A stretch of 64,000 nucleotides of DNA from Peromyscus leucopus (GCF_004664715.2 NC_051079.1:58005660-58069659), one strand, 5' to 3'. Shown: positions 11,701 through 25,233, numbered from the stretch's first letter. Notes: generated by a model not told the origin, from the letters alone. Program-made: numbers and translations.

Positions 11701-12629
11701 TGCCATGGAGAATGGCTGTTCACCTAGTGACTAACAATGAGATCTGATGTAGCCAAGAGTAACCTCCATCTGCCATCTAGTGGACTCCAGGTACTTCAGT
11801 AAGGTCTTAATTCTAATTTGCTCTCATCTTTTCCAAGTTTGTCTTTCTTCAGCTCTAGCTTACCAAGTAAGAGTTCGCTCACATCTTTTGTTTGTAACTT
11901 TAAAAATTACTAAAAACCTCCCATGTTTTCAATCACTATAAAAATTTATTTCTCTATTAGACCCAAACTGATAGTTGTCACCAAGCCAGGCTCAAAGCAA
12001 TATGATGCAAAAGCAGTGTTTTGTTCTGAGTCCCTCCACATCTATGTACTGCAAACTCCCAACTCATCAGCATTAGGAGACAGGACTTTACAAAAAGTAT
12101 TTGTCATAAGCATTTGTAAGATAGGTTGCCTATCTAGCTAGTAAAATGCAAAATACCAAAACCTTTAAACCCCCAACTGTTCAGAGCTCAAGTAATGAAA
12201 AGACATAGCTATGCCCAGCTATAATAGTTAGAAAACTTCTGATCCTATTTGAAGAACAGCAGAAATATTAAAAAGGAAATAAGTCTGAAGTAGGTATGAT
12301 TTATCTCATTTTAAGGTGGCTTTCCATGAGTGGAGGTGATGAATAGGCAGTACAGAGGACTTTAAGGAAAAGAAAATCCCATGATAAGATAATGGTGGCT
12401 CCATATCAGTCTGGTGAATGTCCAGACTCAGAGTTTAAACACCAAGGGACAACCTGTGCTTGGCAGCACTCTGCCACCAAATAGCTTTGAAATATATTGT
12501 GAAGGGTGAAAGAGAAAAAAAATCTATTAATAGAAAATCCATGTATCCAAAACACAGGAAAAATAACTGTCAGGACAAAGATGAGTGTTTATTCAAGTGT
12601 GTTTGACAGTATGAGTGAATGCCATATGT

Positions 12630-12745
12630 GTACAGGCGCCTTCAGAGATGAGAAGAGGGAACTGGGTTCCTTGGCACTGGAATTACACATGGTTGTGAGC
12701 TGCCCAACCTGGGTGCTTGGAAGCAACTGTAGGTCCTCTGTCATC
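12630..12745 (-). repeat. B3/B2-type SINE fragment
   Basis: On the minus strand the order 'cagaggacctacagttgctt', then the complement of 'ttgtgagctgcccaacctgggtgctt', follows the B3 right half. Confidence 0.6.
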
Positions 12746-13177
12746 TCTTCAATAATTGAGAATTTTATTTTATAATTTCATGTAATAAGGTATTAGCCTA
12801 ATCTATTAAGTACAAAATAATAAAATACTAAGTATAAAATAACAAATTAAGTACAAGAAAACCTCCTAACATAAATTTTGCCAAAAAAAAAATAATAATA
12901 ATGTGACTACAGAAACATAAACCAAGGCTAATTCAAGGAGACAGTTCCTCAATCGGTCAGAAATCTCTATGAAGCTGAATGATGAATTCACATTGATAGT
13001 AAGGCCAGTATACTTCAGTCTTGACTGAATTTTTTCATATCTTTAATTTCTGATCTCAAATACTATGAAAGTATCTTGAGTATGTGTGCATGCAGATGTG
13101 GAGGCCAGGACGACAACCTTGGATGTCAAGCCTCAGGAATGTCTGTCTCCCTTATTTATTAAGAAAGTATCTTTGAC

Positions 13178-14228
13178 TAAGATGGCGATGAATTTTGAGT
13201 GGCTTTGGCAGTACCGCTTCCCGCCCATCTTTACATTACAGCCGAACGTGGACACTCGGCGGAAGCAGCTGGCCGCCTGGTGCTCTCCGGTTCAGTCTTT
13301 CTGTCACCTGCACAAACAGTCCAGCATGACGGTGATGGAAGCCCAGGAGAGCCCGCTCTTCAATGATGTCAAGCTACAGTGGAAACTTCCTGTAGAGTCA
13401 ATCCAGGTTGTATTAGAGGAACTACGGAAGAAAGGAAACCTCAAGTGGTCGGATAAGAATAAGCCTAGCTTCCTGATCGTGTGGCGGAGGCCAGAAGAAT
13501 GGGGGAAACTCATTTACCAATGGGTTTCCAGGAGCGGCCAGAACAACTCTGTTTACCCTATATGAACTGACCAGTGGGGAAGACACAGAGGATGAAGAGT
13601 TAGTTCCATGAGCTGGATGAGACGACCCTACTTCGATGCTCTACAGGCCCTACAGCAGGAGCACAAGGCTGAGATCATCACTGGCAATGACGGCCAAGGA
13701 GTCAAGTTCTTCTAGCAGAAACCTGTCTCCGTCTACTTCTTACCTCCCACTTCTCCAGGGCTTTCAAAAGGAAACAGACCAAGTGTCCCACAGACTGGAC
13801 CCGTCACTCCACCCAACTCAAAGGGCTCAAGTCCTGAAAGCTCAGACTTACAAATCTTTCCCGCTTAGTCCATTCTATCTGTCCCCGGGATAGAGTGAGG
13901 CCACGGTGCCAGGGAAAAGGATGTTTCTTGCCCTACCTCCTTTCCCATCCTAGACCGTCCCTGGGCCAATGTCTATAAACCTGACACTTTACATGTGTTC
14001 TCACACATGAGTACACACCCATATGCTCCTGCACACTTTTCTTTCCCCTTCCACTCCTTAGCTGCTGTTGTCTCCCTTCTCAGGCTGGTGTTGGATCTTC
14101 CTAGGGATGGGGGAAGCCCTGGCTGCAGGCAGCCTTCCAGGCAATACAGAGATAGGAAGCCACAGAGGGGGCTTGGCAGTGAAAGGCGGGCCCACTCTGA
14201 TTTATGATATTAATATCTCTACTCCCAC
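13178..14228 (+). pseudogene. Vps25-ps: Processed pseudogene of Vps25 (ESCRT-II subunit)
   Basis: The parent protein is a small ESCRT-II subunit of two winged-helix domains that acts in endosomal sorting of ubiquitinated cargo. Translation from ATG 13,182 gives MAMNFEWLWQYRFPPIF at the start, 'SSMTVMEAQESPLFN' in the middle and 'RRPEEWGKLIYQWVSRSG' further on. These are hallmark VPS25 stretches with scattered substitutions. The frame breaks near 13,550 at the expected 'SVFTLYEL' region, where bases are missing, and stops at 13,563. Homology resumes in shifted frames ('gaagacacagaggatgaagag' at 13,577, 'gtcaagttcttctag' ending 13,715), so the CDS-homologous span is about 534 bp, about full length. 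All introns are gone. A 3'UTR-like segment and A-tail follow. A 13-bp target duplication with one mismatch (13,165-13,177 and 14,461-14,473) marks L1-mediated retroposition. A truncated 128-codon product is formally possible but unlikely. Confidence 0.93.
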
Positions 14229-14460
14229 AAAAAAAGGAAAAAAGAAAGGAAGGAAGGAAGGGAGGGAGGGAGGAAAGAAGGAAGGAAGGAAGGAAGGAAG
14301 GAAGGAAGGAAGGAAGGAGCAAGGAAAAAAGGAAGGAAGCAAGGAAAGAAGGAAGGAAGGAAGGAAGGAAGGAAGGAAGGAAGGAAGGAAGGAAGGAAGG
14401 AAGGAAGGAAGGAAGGAAGGAAGGAAGCAAGGAAAGAAGGAAGGAAAAGGAAAGAAAGGA
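14229..14460 (+). repeat. (GGAA)n microsatellite in the retrocopy A-tail
   Basis: A short A-rich tail (aaaaaaaggaaaaaag) passes directly into more than 40 GGAA units with a few GCAAGGAAAG interruptions, then the downstream target duplication. The apparent Lys-Glu-Gly-Arg and Ser-Phe-Leu-Pro open frames on the two strands are repeat artefacts. Confidence 0.96.
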
Positions 14461-14649
14461 AAGAATCTTTGACATGGAGCTCACTCATTAGTCTACAAAG
14501 CTGGCCAGCAAGCAGTAGGAATCCTCTTCTCTCTGCCTCTCCAGACCAGAATTACCACATGTGCTTTATCATTCTTAGCTATTTTTTAAACATGAGTTAA
14601 GCATGAGTAGCAAGCACTTTATCAATAAAATCATCTCTCCATTCCCTTT

Positions 14650-14811
14650 CATTTTTTTTTTTCTTTTTGAATTTGAGACAGCGTCTCACTATGTACCTCT
14701 GACTATGCTGGAATTCACTATGTAGACCAGGCTGGCCTCAAACTCAGAGGTCAGCCTGCCTCTGCCTCTCAAGTGCTGGGGTTAAAGGCGTGAACCACCA
14801 CACTCCACCAT
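14650..14811 (-). repeat. B1 SINE, old
   Basis: The complement of 'gagacagcgtctcactatgt' through 'ctcaagtgctggggttaaag' and 'gtgaaccaccacactccacc' is a diverged B1 in minus orientation, led by a T-rich (A-tail) stretch. Confidence 0.85.
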
Positions 14812-15130
14812 ACCCTTTGATTTTTAAATTTTTATGCTCAAAAAATTGAAGCCCCTTCTTTTTTCCTATTTAACATTTTCCCAATATACCTTAAAAAGTA
14901 AGAGCAATGAATTGATACAATTTTACATTTATAATACAGCTTTAATATCTAACTTTTCTCATTATCTAAAGTCTCAATTCAGCTATCTCATTACTGACAT
15001 ATCCTCCAAAACTCTAAAGAAAAATGTGAATATTAATTATACATGTAACTAATGACTTTTTGCAGAATTTCATGAACATTTAGATTTATTTTTCAGTTGT
15101 CTTTCTTATATATATTTTTAAGTTGGGATT

Positions 15131-15188
15131 AATAACTGGTTCAGTCAATTCCTTTTATTAATAACTGGTTCAGTCAATTCCTTTTATT
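15131..15188. repeat. 29-bp tandem duplication
   Basis: The unit 'aataactggttcagtcaatt' plus 'ccttttatt' occurs twice in a row (starts 15,131 and 15,160) without mismatches. This is a recent local duplication. Confidence 0.9.
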
Positions 15189-15225
15189 TAGGTAAAGGCT
15201 ACCTTTCTTCATATATATATATATA

Positions 15226-15380
15226 TTTTTTGGTTTTTTCGAGACAGGGTTTCTCTGCGTAGCTTTGCGCCTTTCCTGGAGCTCACTTGGTAGCCCAGGC
15301 TGGCCTCGAACTCACAGAGATCCGCCTGGCTCTGCCTCCCGAGTGCTGGGATTAAAGGCATGCGCCACCACTGCCCAGCC
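15226..15380 (-). repeat. B1 SINE, young, with target duplication
   Basis: A full B1 in minus orientation carrying the lineage variant (complement of 'gctttgcgcctttcctgg'). A direct repeat 'cctttcttcatat' at 15,202-15,214 and 15,380-15,392 is the target duplication, with an (AT)n expansion next to the tail. Confidence 0.95.
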
Positions 15381-17026
15381 CTTTCTTCATATTTATTATA
15401 AAAGAAAAAAGTAATGCTCCTTTGGTAATATAAAACTGCTTTAAAATATAAGTTATAACATAATTTTAGAATAAGCTGGTTATATTTAGTATAAGGGATG
15501 TGTTCTTGCAAAAGGGAACATTAACCAAATGAATGTTAGTCAGTCATTAGAGCACCATGTCTTTGCTGATGCTTTCCAGCAATGGTATAGATTATGTGGG
15601 ACAAACACATAATTAAAATGTAATTGGAACTTACAACCTGGATCTCTCTTTAGAAACTGTCGATAGTGCATTTTGCTAGGTGAAATGACTCTCCCAGACC
15701 TACCTGACATAACTGTTACAATCTTCCTTTTCAAAGCCAGGTATAACTTAATGTACATGGAAATTCTTTACTTGGTTGAATAAAGCCATTTACTGTGCAG
15801 TAGAACATGTCACAAAATAGAATGTCAGCAGCACAGACATCGTCTCAGTGTTAACAAATTTACTGGCAAGAGCTTCTTGAACTAGCCAGACAAATAGGTG
15901 GGAAACTTCACTGACTAGGGAACACAAAAAGACAGGGTCTCTACTCTACACCATCTGATGTTAAATGATGCCTTAATAACTTGAGAAAAAAAATTCTTTG
16001 GCCAAATGTGCTTAGAAACTCCACATAACAATAAATTTATTTATTAAAGCTACAGCCTTTTGGGTAGTATGCTAATTTGTAGTATTTGACCATATACACA
16101 TACACTCTTTAATTTCATCACTTTTAAATGCATTAGTTATACTTTATTACATAATTTTAGTCTCACTAATGAAGATGTTTCCTACTTATTATAAATATTA
16201 ATACTCAGTAGAAACTGCAAAACACAGCTCTGCTCAGTTCTATCTAGAGATAAATTCAGAAAACTGTAGGAAATAGCTTTAAATTACAATCATTTCTGGA
16301 TTTTCCACACTCCTTTTTTGTTTAGTTTCAGATTTGTCATAAGATCATGGTTTTTAGTAAATTGGGATTAATCCAAAGCTAAAATCTGGGCAACAACAAT
16401 ATATCAAATATACTCTCTAAAATGATTTGTAAACTATCGAGTAATATCAAGATTATTACAAAGAATCAAAGCGCTAATTAAATAACAAGGTTCCATGATA
16501 TCACAATAAAAGAACATTCCATTAGCACTGAGTCACCAACTATTGTAAATCAATGTCATTTACAAATATAACATGTTAAATATTCAATTTATGACATCTT
16601 AGAAGTAACAAAACCCTTTATGATACAACAATTTAAGTTATTCCTTAAGCTGCTTAAATATATTTAGTACACACACACACACACAAATATAAAACATTCC
16701 TTAGCATCAAAGAACTAAACGAAAAATGATGTAACAGCTGGGTCCAGATAAATGGCAAGAAAGGAAATTATCCACTTCTGAATATTAAACATTTTCTGAT
16801 CTGAAGATCCAAGGACTACTTCAGGACATATATTGGGGTCTTCCAATTGTGTTTTTGTATAAAATCAGGCCTATGAATATTTCCAAGTTTAGATTTTCGA
16901 AATATACTTGATATAGTCATAGAATAATGTATGTCTTATATTTACTTTGTTAATGTAAGTAATAGCAAAAGTACATAATGAGTTGTATGGTGACTGTTTA
17001 TTGTGGTTAAAGTTTTATTTTCCTCT
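15381..17026 (-). other. Las2 3' untranslated or flanking region
   Basis: AT-rich sequence downstream of the Las2 stop. Minus-strand AATAAA hexamers occur at 17,014-17,019 and 16,997-17,002, very close to the stop, and at further sites such as near 16,143 and 16,030, so the real poly-A site cannot be decided. A short CA tract lies at 16,670-16,684. No other gene was recognised. Confidence 0.5.
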
Positions 17027-17099
17027 TCACATTTTTGATGACTGTTTCCCACTGGTATCATCCACTAGGTCTCTCAGGCGTGATAAATGTTGTAAGGCC
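17027..17099 (-). CDS. Las2: Las2 last coding exon and stop
   Basis: The acceptor is TTTTAATGAAG|GGCCTTAC at 17,099. It encodes [19 protein letters not shown], a heptad-like helix, then QSSKM and TGA at 17,029-17,027. The reading frame from the previous exon is kept. Confidence 0.93.
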
Positions 17100-20036
17100 C
17101 TTCATTAAAAAAACAAAAATACATTAAACCAATATTCAGAAGTGACTAGCCAATGTAGAGCAAGAAACGATGATTACATTATTTATTGACTTCAAAATTA
17201 CTGTAAGAAATGAAGTTATAGAAAACCATAAAACTTTGAGAACTATTTCTTATAAACTTTAACATCTGAACAAGTAACAACTAAAATACTTTAATGTTGT
17301 CTAAATATTTGCTTGTTTTTAACTCAAGTTTTAGTTAATCTGCCAGAGCCTAATTAAAAAAAACATAGCATCACAATTATCATATTTAATAAAAGGTTTT
17401 TCATATAATTTTCCTAACAGCTCTGGAAAACTAATTTTTTCTTTTGTCATGCTATATGTATCATCTAGGAGACAAGGCATATAATTCATTTAATAATCTA
17501 CAGTAAAGATAGCTTAAATCTTAAAAATATCAGTAAAAATTCTTAGTAAAACTTATTTTTGTCAAGAAGAAAAAAACAAGTAAGTTCTTCAAAAGGCTGA
17601 ATAATGCATACACTGAAAATCTAGGGTTGTTTTTGTTTTTGTTTTTCAAAATACACATTAGATAAAAGACCACATCTTCAGCAAATACTGTAGGTCAAAC
17701 TCAATAACTACATGTAGAAGAATGGAACTCAATCTTTCTCTTTTATCCTTTACAAAACAATTCCAAATACATCAAGGACCTCAACATTAGACCCAATAAC
17801 TTGAATCTGATAGAGGATAATTAGGAAATATGCTTAAACTTATAGGCACTAGAAGGAACTTTCTGAACAGGAAACCCAGGAGCACAAGCATTCAGACAAT
17901 AATTGATAAAATGAACACCTCAGGCACCTACATCACTTCTTGATGGCAAAGGACACCATCTTTTAAGTAAAGAGGCAGCTTACAGAGGCAGAAAAAAATC
18001 TGTACCAGATTTTTTACAGCTAACACAGGTTAGTGTCTAGATTATAACCCAGTTCGCAGCAGCGCAGCGATTTAAGAGCACCTGCGCCCTTGTAGAAGAC
18101 CTGCTGGTTCCAGTTCCCGGCACCCGTGCAGTGGCTCACAACCACCACTAACTGCAGTTCCAGGGAACCCAATACCTTCTCCTGACTTCCACACATGTGA
18201 TACACATACACACACACATGCAGGCAAAACGTTCATGCATATAACATAAAAATAAAAGTAAATCCAAAAAATAGTTTTAATTAAAGCACATAATTAAACA
18301 GTTCTCAAAAGAAGAAATACAAGCAGCTGATACATATAACTTTCCTAACATCCTTAGCCATCAGGGAAATAAGAATTAAAAGTACCTTCAGATTTCATAT
18401 TACTTTAGAATGTTTAAAAATTTTTAAATAAAACAAATGATAGAATGGATGTGGAAAAATAAATACATATGCATTGTTGGTGGGAGAGCAAATTAGTGCA
18501 GCCACTATGGAAAACAATATGGAGATTCCTCAAAAACTGAGAAACAGATGTACCCTATGATCTAGGTATACCACTACTAGACATATACTCAAGATTCCAT
18601 AACCTACTACAGAGATATTTGCTCATCCATGTTCATTGCTGCTCTTTTCATAAAAGCCAGGAAATAAAATTAGCCTAGATGTCCATTAGCTGATTAAACA
18701 GATAATGAAAATGTAATACATTAGACAATGAAATATTCAGCTCTTAAGAAAAATGAAATTCTCAGATAAATAGATGAAGCTGGAAAAAATCATTGAGTGA
18801 AGTCATTCAGACCGAGAAAGAAAATGTCACATGTTCTTTCATGTAGATAGTAGCTTTGAATCTTTAGATGTGTTTCAAATGGAGTACTCACAGAAGTTGA
18901 GAAACTTGTAAGGAGTCATATGTGGAAGGGATTTTCAAAGGAAAGGAGCTAGAACACAGGTGGCGATGAAGCAGGAATGGAAAATAACAGAGCAAGAAGT
19001 GGGATAAGAAGAGGTATGAAGAGGAGTAACACTAAGAAACCTTGAAAATCTGTGTGGAAATCTAATACTATAGAAGCTTCCTAAAATATACGCAGGCACA
19101 TAGAAAGAGTTGAAATAGAATTACCCTATTATAGTGGACAATGCTTCTCCTAGCACCACAGACTATCAAATAGAAAACCCAATGCTAGTTATGAGTTCTC
19201 TCTCCCCAAAGGGTTTGTCAGTGAAGTCCTACAATCTCCCTGAAATATTAGGCTATGGCCACTGTTCTTGGCTACCCTCCAGAACTTGATGGTAAAACCC
19301 TATTGCTGAAAACACCACATACTTGAGTCATAGGGTGTGAAGAAATCAAACTAGTACCAATGTGAAAGCTTCATCCATATTGCTTAGTTTTCATAGTACT
19401 GAAAGATACTATGCACGTTAAGGAGAAAATTAATTATAAATCCTGCCTAGTTGTGAACTCTATAAGCTACAATAACCATCAGCCTGGCAAGATATGCCAC
19501 TGTTGTAATAGTGGCATGAATGTTATAGGAGTAACCAAACACCTTCTATTGGATTTAAGGTCCACTGAACAAGACATAGTTCATATTCTGATTCCAATAA
19601 TACAGCCAAGAACTCATAGCTAAGTGGCCATAGGCCCTAGGGGAGAACCTGCTACTAATATTCTTCTAAATGCACACTGTATTACACTGACTCCTAATAA
19701 CCTATCACATCATCTTCATTAGAGAAAATTCTTTTTGTAGAAGACAGTGATTAACACAGAGGCCCACATCTGGCCAACATGCAGAAAATATGAAAATGAG
19801 GGAGTGTTCAAAGCTAAATGGGGGCATCTGTATCACACCCATTCCTTCAAATGCTCAGAGATCATCACATTTCATATTTCTATAACTAAATGCAAATGTA
19901 AAGAACTTAATTACCTGACAATAGAAACAACTTCTAGTATTCAATAATTATTTAGCACACTATGACTAAGAAAGTTAAATGTACTGTTATATAAAACTTA
20001 ATATTCTACTTCAGATGTGTAAAGTATCTTTTACAC

Positions 20037-20087
<51 letters not shown>

Positions 20088-20546
20088 TGCGTGGTGTATG
20101 TGTGTATGCATGCTCTTGGCACTTGTGTAGAACTCAGAAAACAATCTGTAGGAATCAGTTATGCCCTTCACTACATGGGTTCCAGGAACTGAAATCAGAT
20201 CATCAGGCTTGGCAGTAAGTGCTCTTACCCACTGAACCATCTAGTTAGCTTCATATAGTTAACTGATGCATTAATGGCTAGATGAACTCATTTCATAACA
20301 AACTATTGTTATGGTCTATCCACAACAGTACTATATATCTCAAATTGCTGCCTTTATTCTGAAATGAAAAGAGAAACTGAGCCAGGCAAATATATACATT
20401 TTAAATGAGTATCTTTTTAGTCCTTAGGACTATTTAAATAGGAAGTTGCACAGGTTAAAGAGAAAGAAATGTTCTTAAAAAAATAATGCACTCCATGAAT
20501 AAGGAAGACACTCAGTGTTGATCTCTGGTCTCCACATGTACGTGCG

Positions 20547-20606
<60 letters not shown>

Positions 20607-22775
20607 TACAACATATAAGCACACACACATTTTAAAATAAATTTTTTAAAAAAAGTGTGCTGCCGGGCAGCGGTTGCACACGCCTTTAATCCCAGCACTC
20701 GGGAGGCAGAGCCAGGCGGATCTCTGTGAGTTCGAGGCCAGCCTGGGCTACCAAGTGAGCTCCAGGAAAGGCGCAAAGCTACACAGAGAAACCCTGTCTC
20801 GAAAAACCAAAAAAAAAAGTGTGCTATAAGAAGCTTAAATATGCCTACCATAGATTACTCTTGGAACTACTGAATTCCACCCTGATTTTTTGTCAAAGGA
20901 ATGACTAAAATGGATTTGTGTCCATATTAGTAAAGAATACTTACTTTTGAAGAGACATAGTAATAGGAATCATATTTTCCTTCAGCTGTAATTTAGAGAA
21001 ATCATCCTCTGACACCTATTATTAAAAACCAAAAAAAATAAAAATATTTGAAATAATTAGTTATACCAAACTATTTTTAGAGAGCAATTATACTTTCATT
21101 TTTCTTTCATTCTAAAACTACACTTAGACTCACCATTCAGTTCTTCTAAAATATGTTTCTGAACACATGCCCATTAAAGAATCTTACTTTAGCTTGAAAT
21201 TACACCTTCACAGAGGTTAGGTGTCAATGATGTTTAAGAGAGTAAGTGAAGGACAGGTTACACTGTGTCTTAATGCTATGATTAGAATGTAGAAACCGAG
21301 AGACGGGATTTAATTGGCGGAAGTTGCTCCCTGGGGCCTTCCTCACTTTTCCTCCTCAGCAGGATCGTGAGATGCTCAGCTTCTCCCCTTCCTACCCCCT
21401 AACTACTCCTCCGGCTGCCTCCATGTCCTGCCTCATCGTGGGCCCAGAATCAGGGGAGCCCAAGACTATGAACTGGAAGCTCTGAAACCATGAGACAAAA
21501 TAAATATGTTTACGTCACAGCTACTGCCACAGTGAAAAAATTAACACAATTTTAGATATAATCACACTTCTCAGTTCATAAGTCAATGCTTACTTGTTTA
21601 ATCTCTTCTTTTGGCTCTCGATTTTTATTCTGATTAAAACTTTCTTGTACTGCTTGAAGATTAAATAACATTTGTTTCAAGGCTTCAACAGGACCATGAT
21701 GTTTGCCTCCAGATAGGGTAGAGCTCTAAAATTAAATGAGATGATAAAATTAAACTATTCAAATATAAAAGGAAACAAGTACATTGGTTATTGTGTATTA
21801 TTCCCCAGCAAAGAATTAATGCAAAAATCCAGACAATGTATTAAAATTGGTGTTTTAAAAAATCAAATCTGTTATATCTGTGGTCTTACCTAGCACCAGA
21901 CCCTGCAAGCCACAATACCAACCTGTCAAAAAAAGATGTGCCTACTGGTAAAATAGTGCCATGACTGCTACAGGGTAGTCTTTCTGATTGGATTTGAGGA
22001 ATGCTCCACAGAAGGGAATTTTATGATGTCTGTCAGCAGTCCACAACTGGGGAAGGTCACAAGTCTAAGGCAGAACTTTACTATTGCTATTCCATTAAGT
22101 GGTCAAGCTGTCTAATTGCTTTCTACACATTTAGAACCACAGACCTGAGCTGCTTTTGGCCTTGGTCAGGGCAGCTTCTTTTTGTAGTGGACTGTAGTCA
22201 ATGGAGAGATGCAAAACTAGTTAAAATGATGAGAATACAGGACTGAGTTCTCAGCCATAATTCAGACACCTATATTAGTACCACATGGCTATGGGAACAC
22301 CATGGAAGAGGAAAGAAGAAAGAGCCCAAGGAGAGGAAGGAGTGCTGTGCTGTCCTCTGGAAGGAGAGGAAGGAGTGCTGTGCTGTCCTCTGGAACTCAC
22401 AGCAGCTCTGGTTCCATGTACAAGACCTACAGAAGACATCTCTAGAAGACCGAACGAGCCATCATCCCAGCACAGATGGCATAAATGATCTCCAGGCCCA
22501 TCCTTTACTGAGGAGTGAAGCTGCTGGGAGAGGAAGAATCATTCTGTTCTGAGGATGTGGCCACTGTAGGTTTCTCTGCTCCTGTGGATGATGCCACACC
22601 CATCACATATGGGCTGTACTAACTGGATTTAGTGATTAACAAAAACAAACAAACAAAAAAAGAAAACAAGACATAAAGCTGAGAGAGGGGCAGGTTGGGG
22701 GCAAATGGGTGAACTTGGAGGGTGAAAATGGGGGCAGGTAAGATTGTATTTCACTGTATATATAAAATTCTCAAA

Positions 22776-22830
<55 letters not shown>

Positions 22831-24556
22831 GCTAATTACTCCTAGGCATGGGGTCTGACTTGGAGGGTCCTTGATACACACCCAGTGCCACCCCACTAAA
22901 GAAGACGGATCAAAGAAAGTGTTTTTAAAAATCAAAACTACTAACTCACCACCTCACCATACTCAGTCTCCAGGTAAAATTATTTAGAATTAATAAACAG
23001 TTTAGCATATTTCTCCTAATCCTTGATACTTTAAAATGAATATTACACTTAGAAGCGTAAAACCACAGCTTTTGGACAAAAAGAATCCATGTAAACCAAA
23101 ACGTTCTTTTCAAATGTCTAAAAAAAAAATAGTTATCAACTGAATGAGGAATCTTTTTCAACACACTTTCAAGTATGTTTTCCCTGGTCAGAATAAGGGA
23201 AAGAGTAAGCCTTCTTCACTGCCTTGTGAAAATTTAAGATGTTTGCAGTTACCATGCAAATGGACTGATTCATCCTCAAAAACTGAAAGAAGAATGTGTG
23301 TGTGTATATGTGTGTGTGTATACACACCAGCTACTCCTCTTGGTTCTACACCCAAAGAACTACATCAGCATGCCACAGAAGTACTTGCACATCCGTGTGT
23401 ACTTCTGTACTATTCATAATGGCCAGGAAATGGAACCAACCTTGATGTCTAGCAACAGCTGAATATATAAAGAAAATGTAGTACATAAACACAACAAAAA
23501 GTTTATGCAGGCATAAAGAAAAATAAAATCACATTTGCACAAAATGAAATCATGTAAAATAAAATAAGCTAAACTCAGAAACACTAACTTTCTCCTCTTA
23601 GACACGAGATTTAAAACTAGGTTTTCAATTATATGTGAGTGTACGTGTGTGCATGCGTGTGTATATGTTTTCATACAGAGATGCTATCTTTTTACCTCTT
23701 TAGAGCCTTCCACTTAAAGATCTAACAACCAAACATGCTAACTTCTCATGTATTCTAAAAGCCTGACAATACTTAACTATACAGGATGGTCAGTTCTTTG
23801 ACATTAGTCTGTAAGGATATTCAATTTATTCATCTATTTGGGAATTTATATCTTATGCTGGCCTGGAACTCACAATCCTACTTCCACCTTCTGAGTGCTA
23901 ATGTCTCATGACATTTCTTAGGAGATTCCTAAAGTGGCTACTTCAGTTACAAAAAAAAAAGACAGCCCTTTTATCAGGAGGTGGGGGAGAAGAATGAGAA
24001 GTTAGTGCTTAAATGGTAATAAGATTTAGTTGGGGAAGATGAAAAGGTAGGACACAGTTGTTGGTGATGGCTATAATATCAAGTTATTAAAATGTCACTG
24101 ATGGGGCTGGAGAGGTGGCTCAGAGGTTAAGAGCACTGGCTGTTCTTCCAGAGGTCATGAGTTCAACTCCCAGCAACCACATGGTGGCTCACAACCATCT
24201 GTAATGAGGTCTGGCGCCCTCTTCTGGCCTGCAGGGACACATGCAGGCAGAATACTGCATATATAATAAAAAAAAATATGACTCTTAAAATGTCACTGAT
24301 GAACTATATACTTAAAAATGAATTAACATGGCAAATTTTTGGCCATGTATACTTTACTACAATAAAATAAAAGCTCAAAAAAAGTATTAGTACTTAATTA
24401 TTCAATATTCTAAGACTTATTACTGAACTCTAATAGTGAATGTCTCTGAGGACATCATCTTTTTCCTCCAACTCAGTAATGTTCCATACATTCAAAAAAC
24501 TAACAGACCAAAAGCTGCCTCCATGTGAGCTGGTTACAGAGAAGTATCAGAACAAG

Positions 24557-24589
<33 letters not shown>

Positions 24590-25233
24590 ATCCAAACAGA
24601 ACGAAGACCGGCCTATGGGAACTGAGAACACAGATAGGACAGCTAAGCAGTGCAGAGAAGCAGAAGGTAACTCAGTGGGGAGAAGTAAGCCAAACCAACA
24701 GCTCTCTGGTAAACAAGGGGACACAGCTTCATCAAAAGGTAAGTGAGGGAGTCCTAGTGAGCGTGGACAAGCAGTCTTACCCACAGATAAGATCGCTTCA
24801 TAAATGGTTCAAAGTTTTGTTAACTTCTTTTGTGACTTGTCCAGCAGGATGGGTGAGCAATGGAGAGTGTAGCATGAATTTTAAAGGTCTTATTAATAAA
24901 AACAAACCTGGAGCCAGGTATTGGGGTGAATGCTGGAAGATCAGAGAAGCAGAACAAGCCACAGCCACCTCGCCAATTCCTCACCTGATCCTGTTTCCTC
25001 AGATTGGAAGCCTCTAAGTCCTCATCCGGAATGAATCTCAGCTGAACTGCTGCTAAAAGCCTTAAAGCTTAACCAGGCTCTAGTTTCTGGTCTTCAAACC
25101 TTATATACCTTTCTGCTTCCTGCCATCATTTCCTGGGATTAAAGGCATGTGTCACCATGCCTGGCTGTTTCCAGTGTGGCTTTGAACTCACAGAGATCCA
25201 GATGAATCTCTGCCTCCAGAATGCTAGGATTAA

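Larger units (their letters stand above)
8339..13164. other. Gene-free intergenic stretch
   Basis: Apart from an ID fragment (9,222-9,295), a MER-type remnant (11,380-11,700) and a B3 fragment (12,630-12,745), nothing recognisable was seen on either strand. The open frames are all under about 90 codons and resemble no family. AT-rich segments occur near 9,830-10,080 and 12,770-12,900. Confidence 0.55.
17100..20944 (-). other. Las2 last intron
   Basis: It holds an old L1 (about 17,640-19,700) split by a B2 SINE, a TG tract plus B3 (20,042-20,252), a CA tract (20,549-20,604) and a young B1 (20,662-20,818). No additional exon is recognised. Confidence 0.75.

Noticed and set aside
13086..13565. 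159-codon open frame with clear VPS25 similarity as a live gene
   Set aside because: It is intronless, flanked by target duplications, has a frame break and early stop before the protein end, and an out-of-frame remainder up to the old stop at 13,715. It is a processed pseudogene.
14068..14491. Lys/Glu/Gly/Arg-rich and Ser/Phe/Leu/Pro-rich open frames on both strands
   Set aside because: They are translations of the GGAA microsatellite, open in all frames because the tetranucleotide has no stop codon.
1..17000. Exons of Dynap or another neighbour downstream of Las2
   Set aside because: No matching peptide was seen in any frame. Only repeats and the Vps25 pseudogene are present.
20417..20851. 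144-codon minus-strand open frame with a Val/Cys run
   Set aside because: It is produced by a B1 SINE plus a CA microsatellite.
24440..24625. Processed-gene candidate before the A30 tract
   Set aside because: The upstream sequence matches no transcript I recognise and no target duplication was found around it, so only the poly-A tract is reported.
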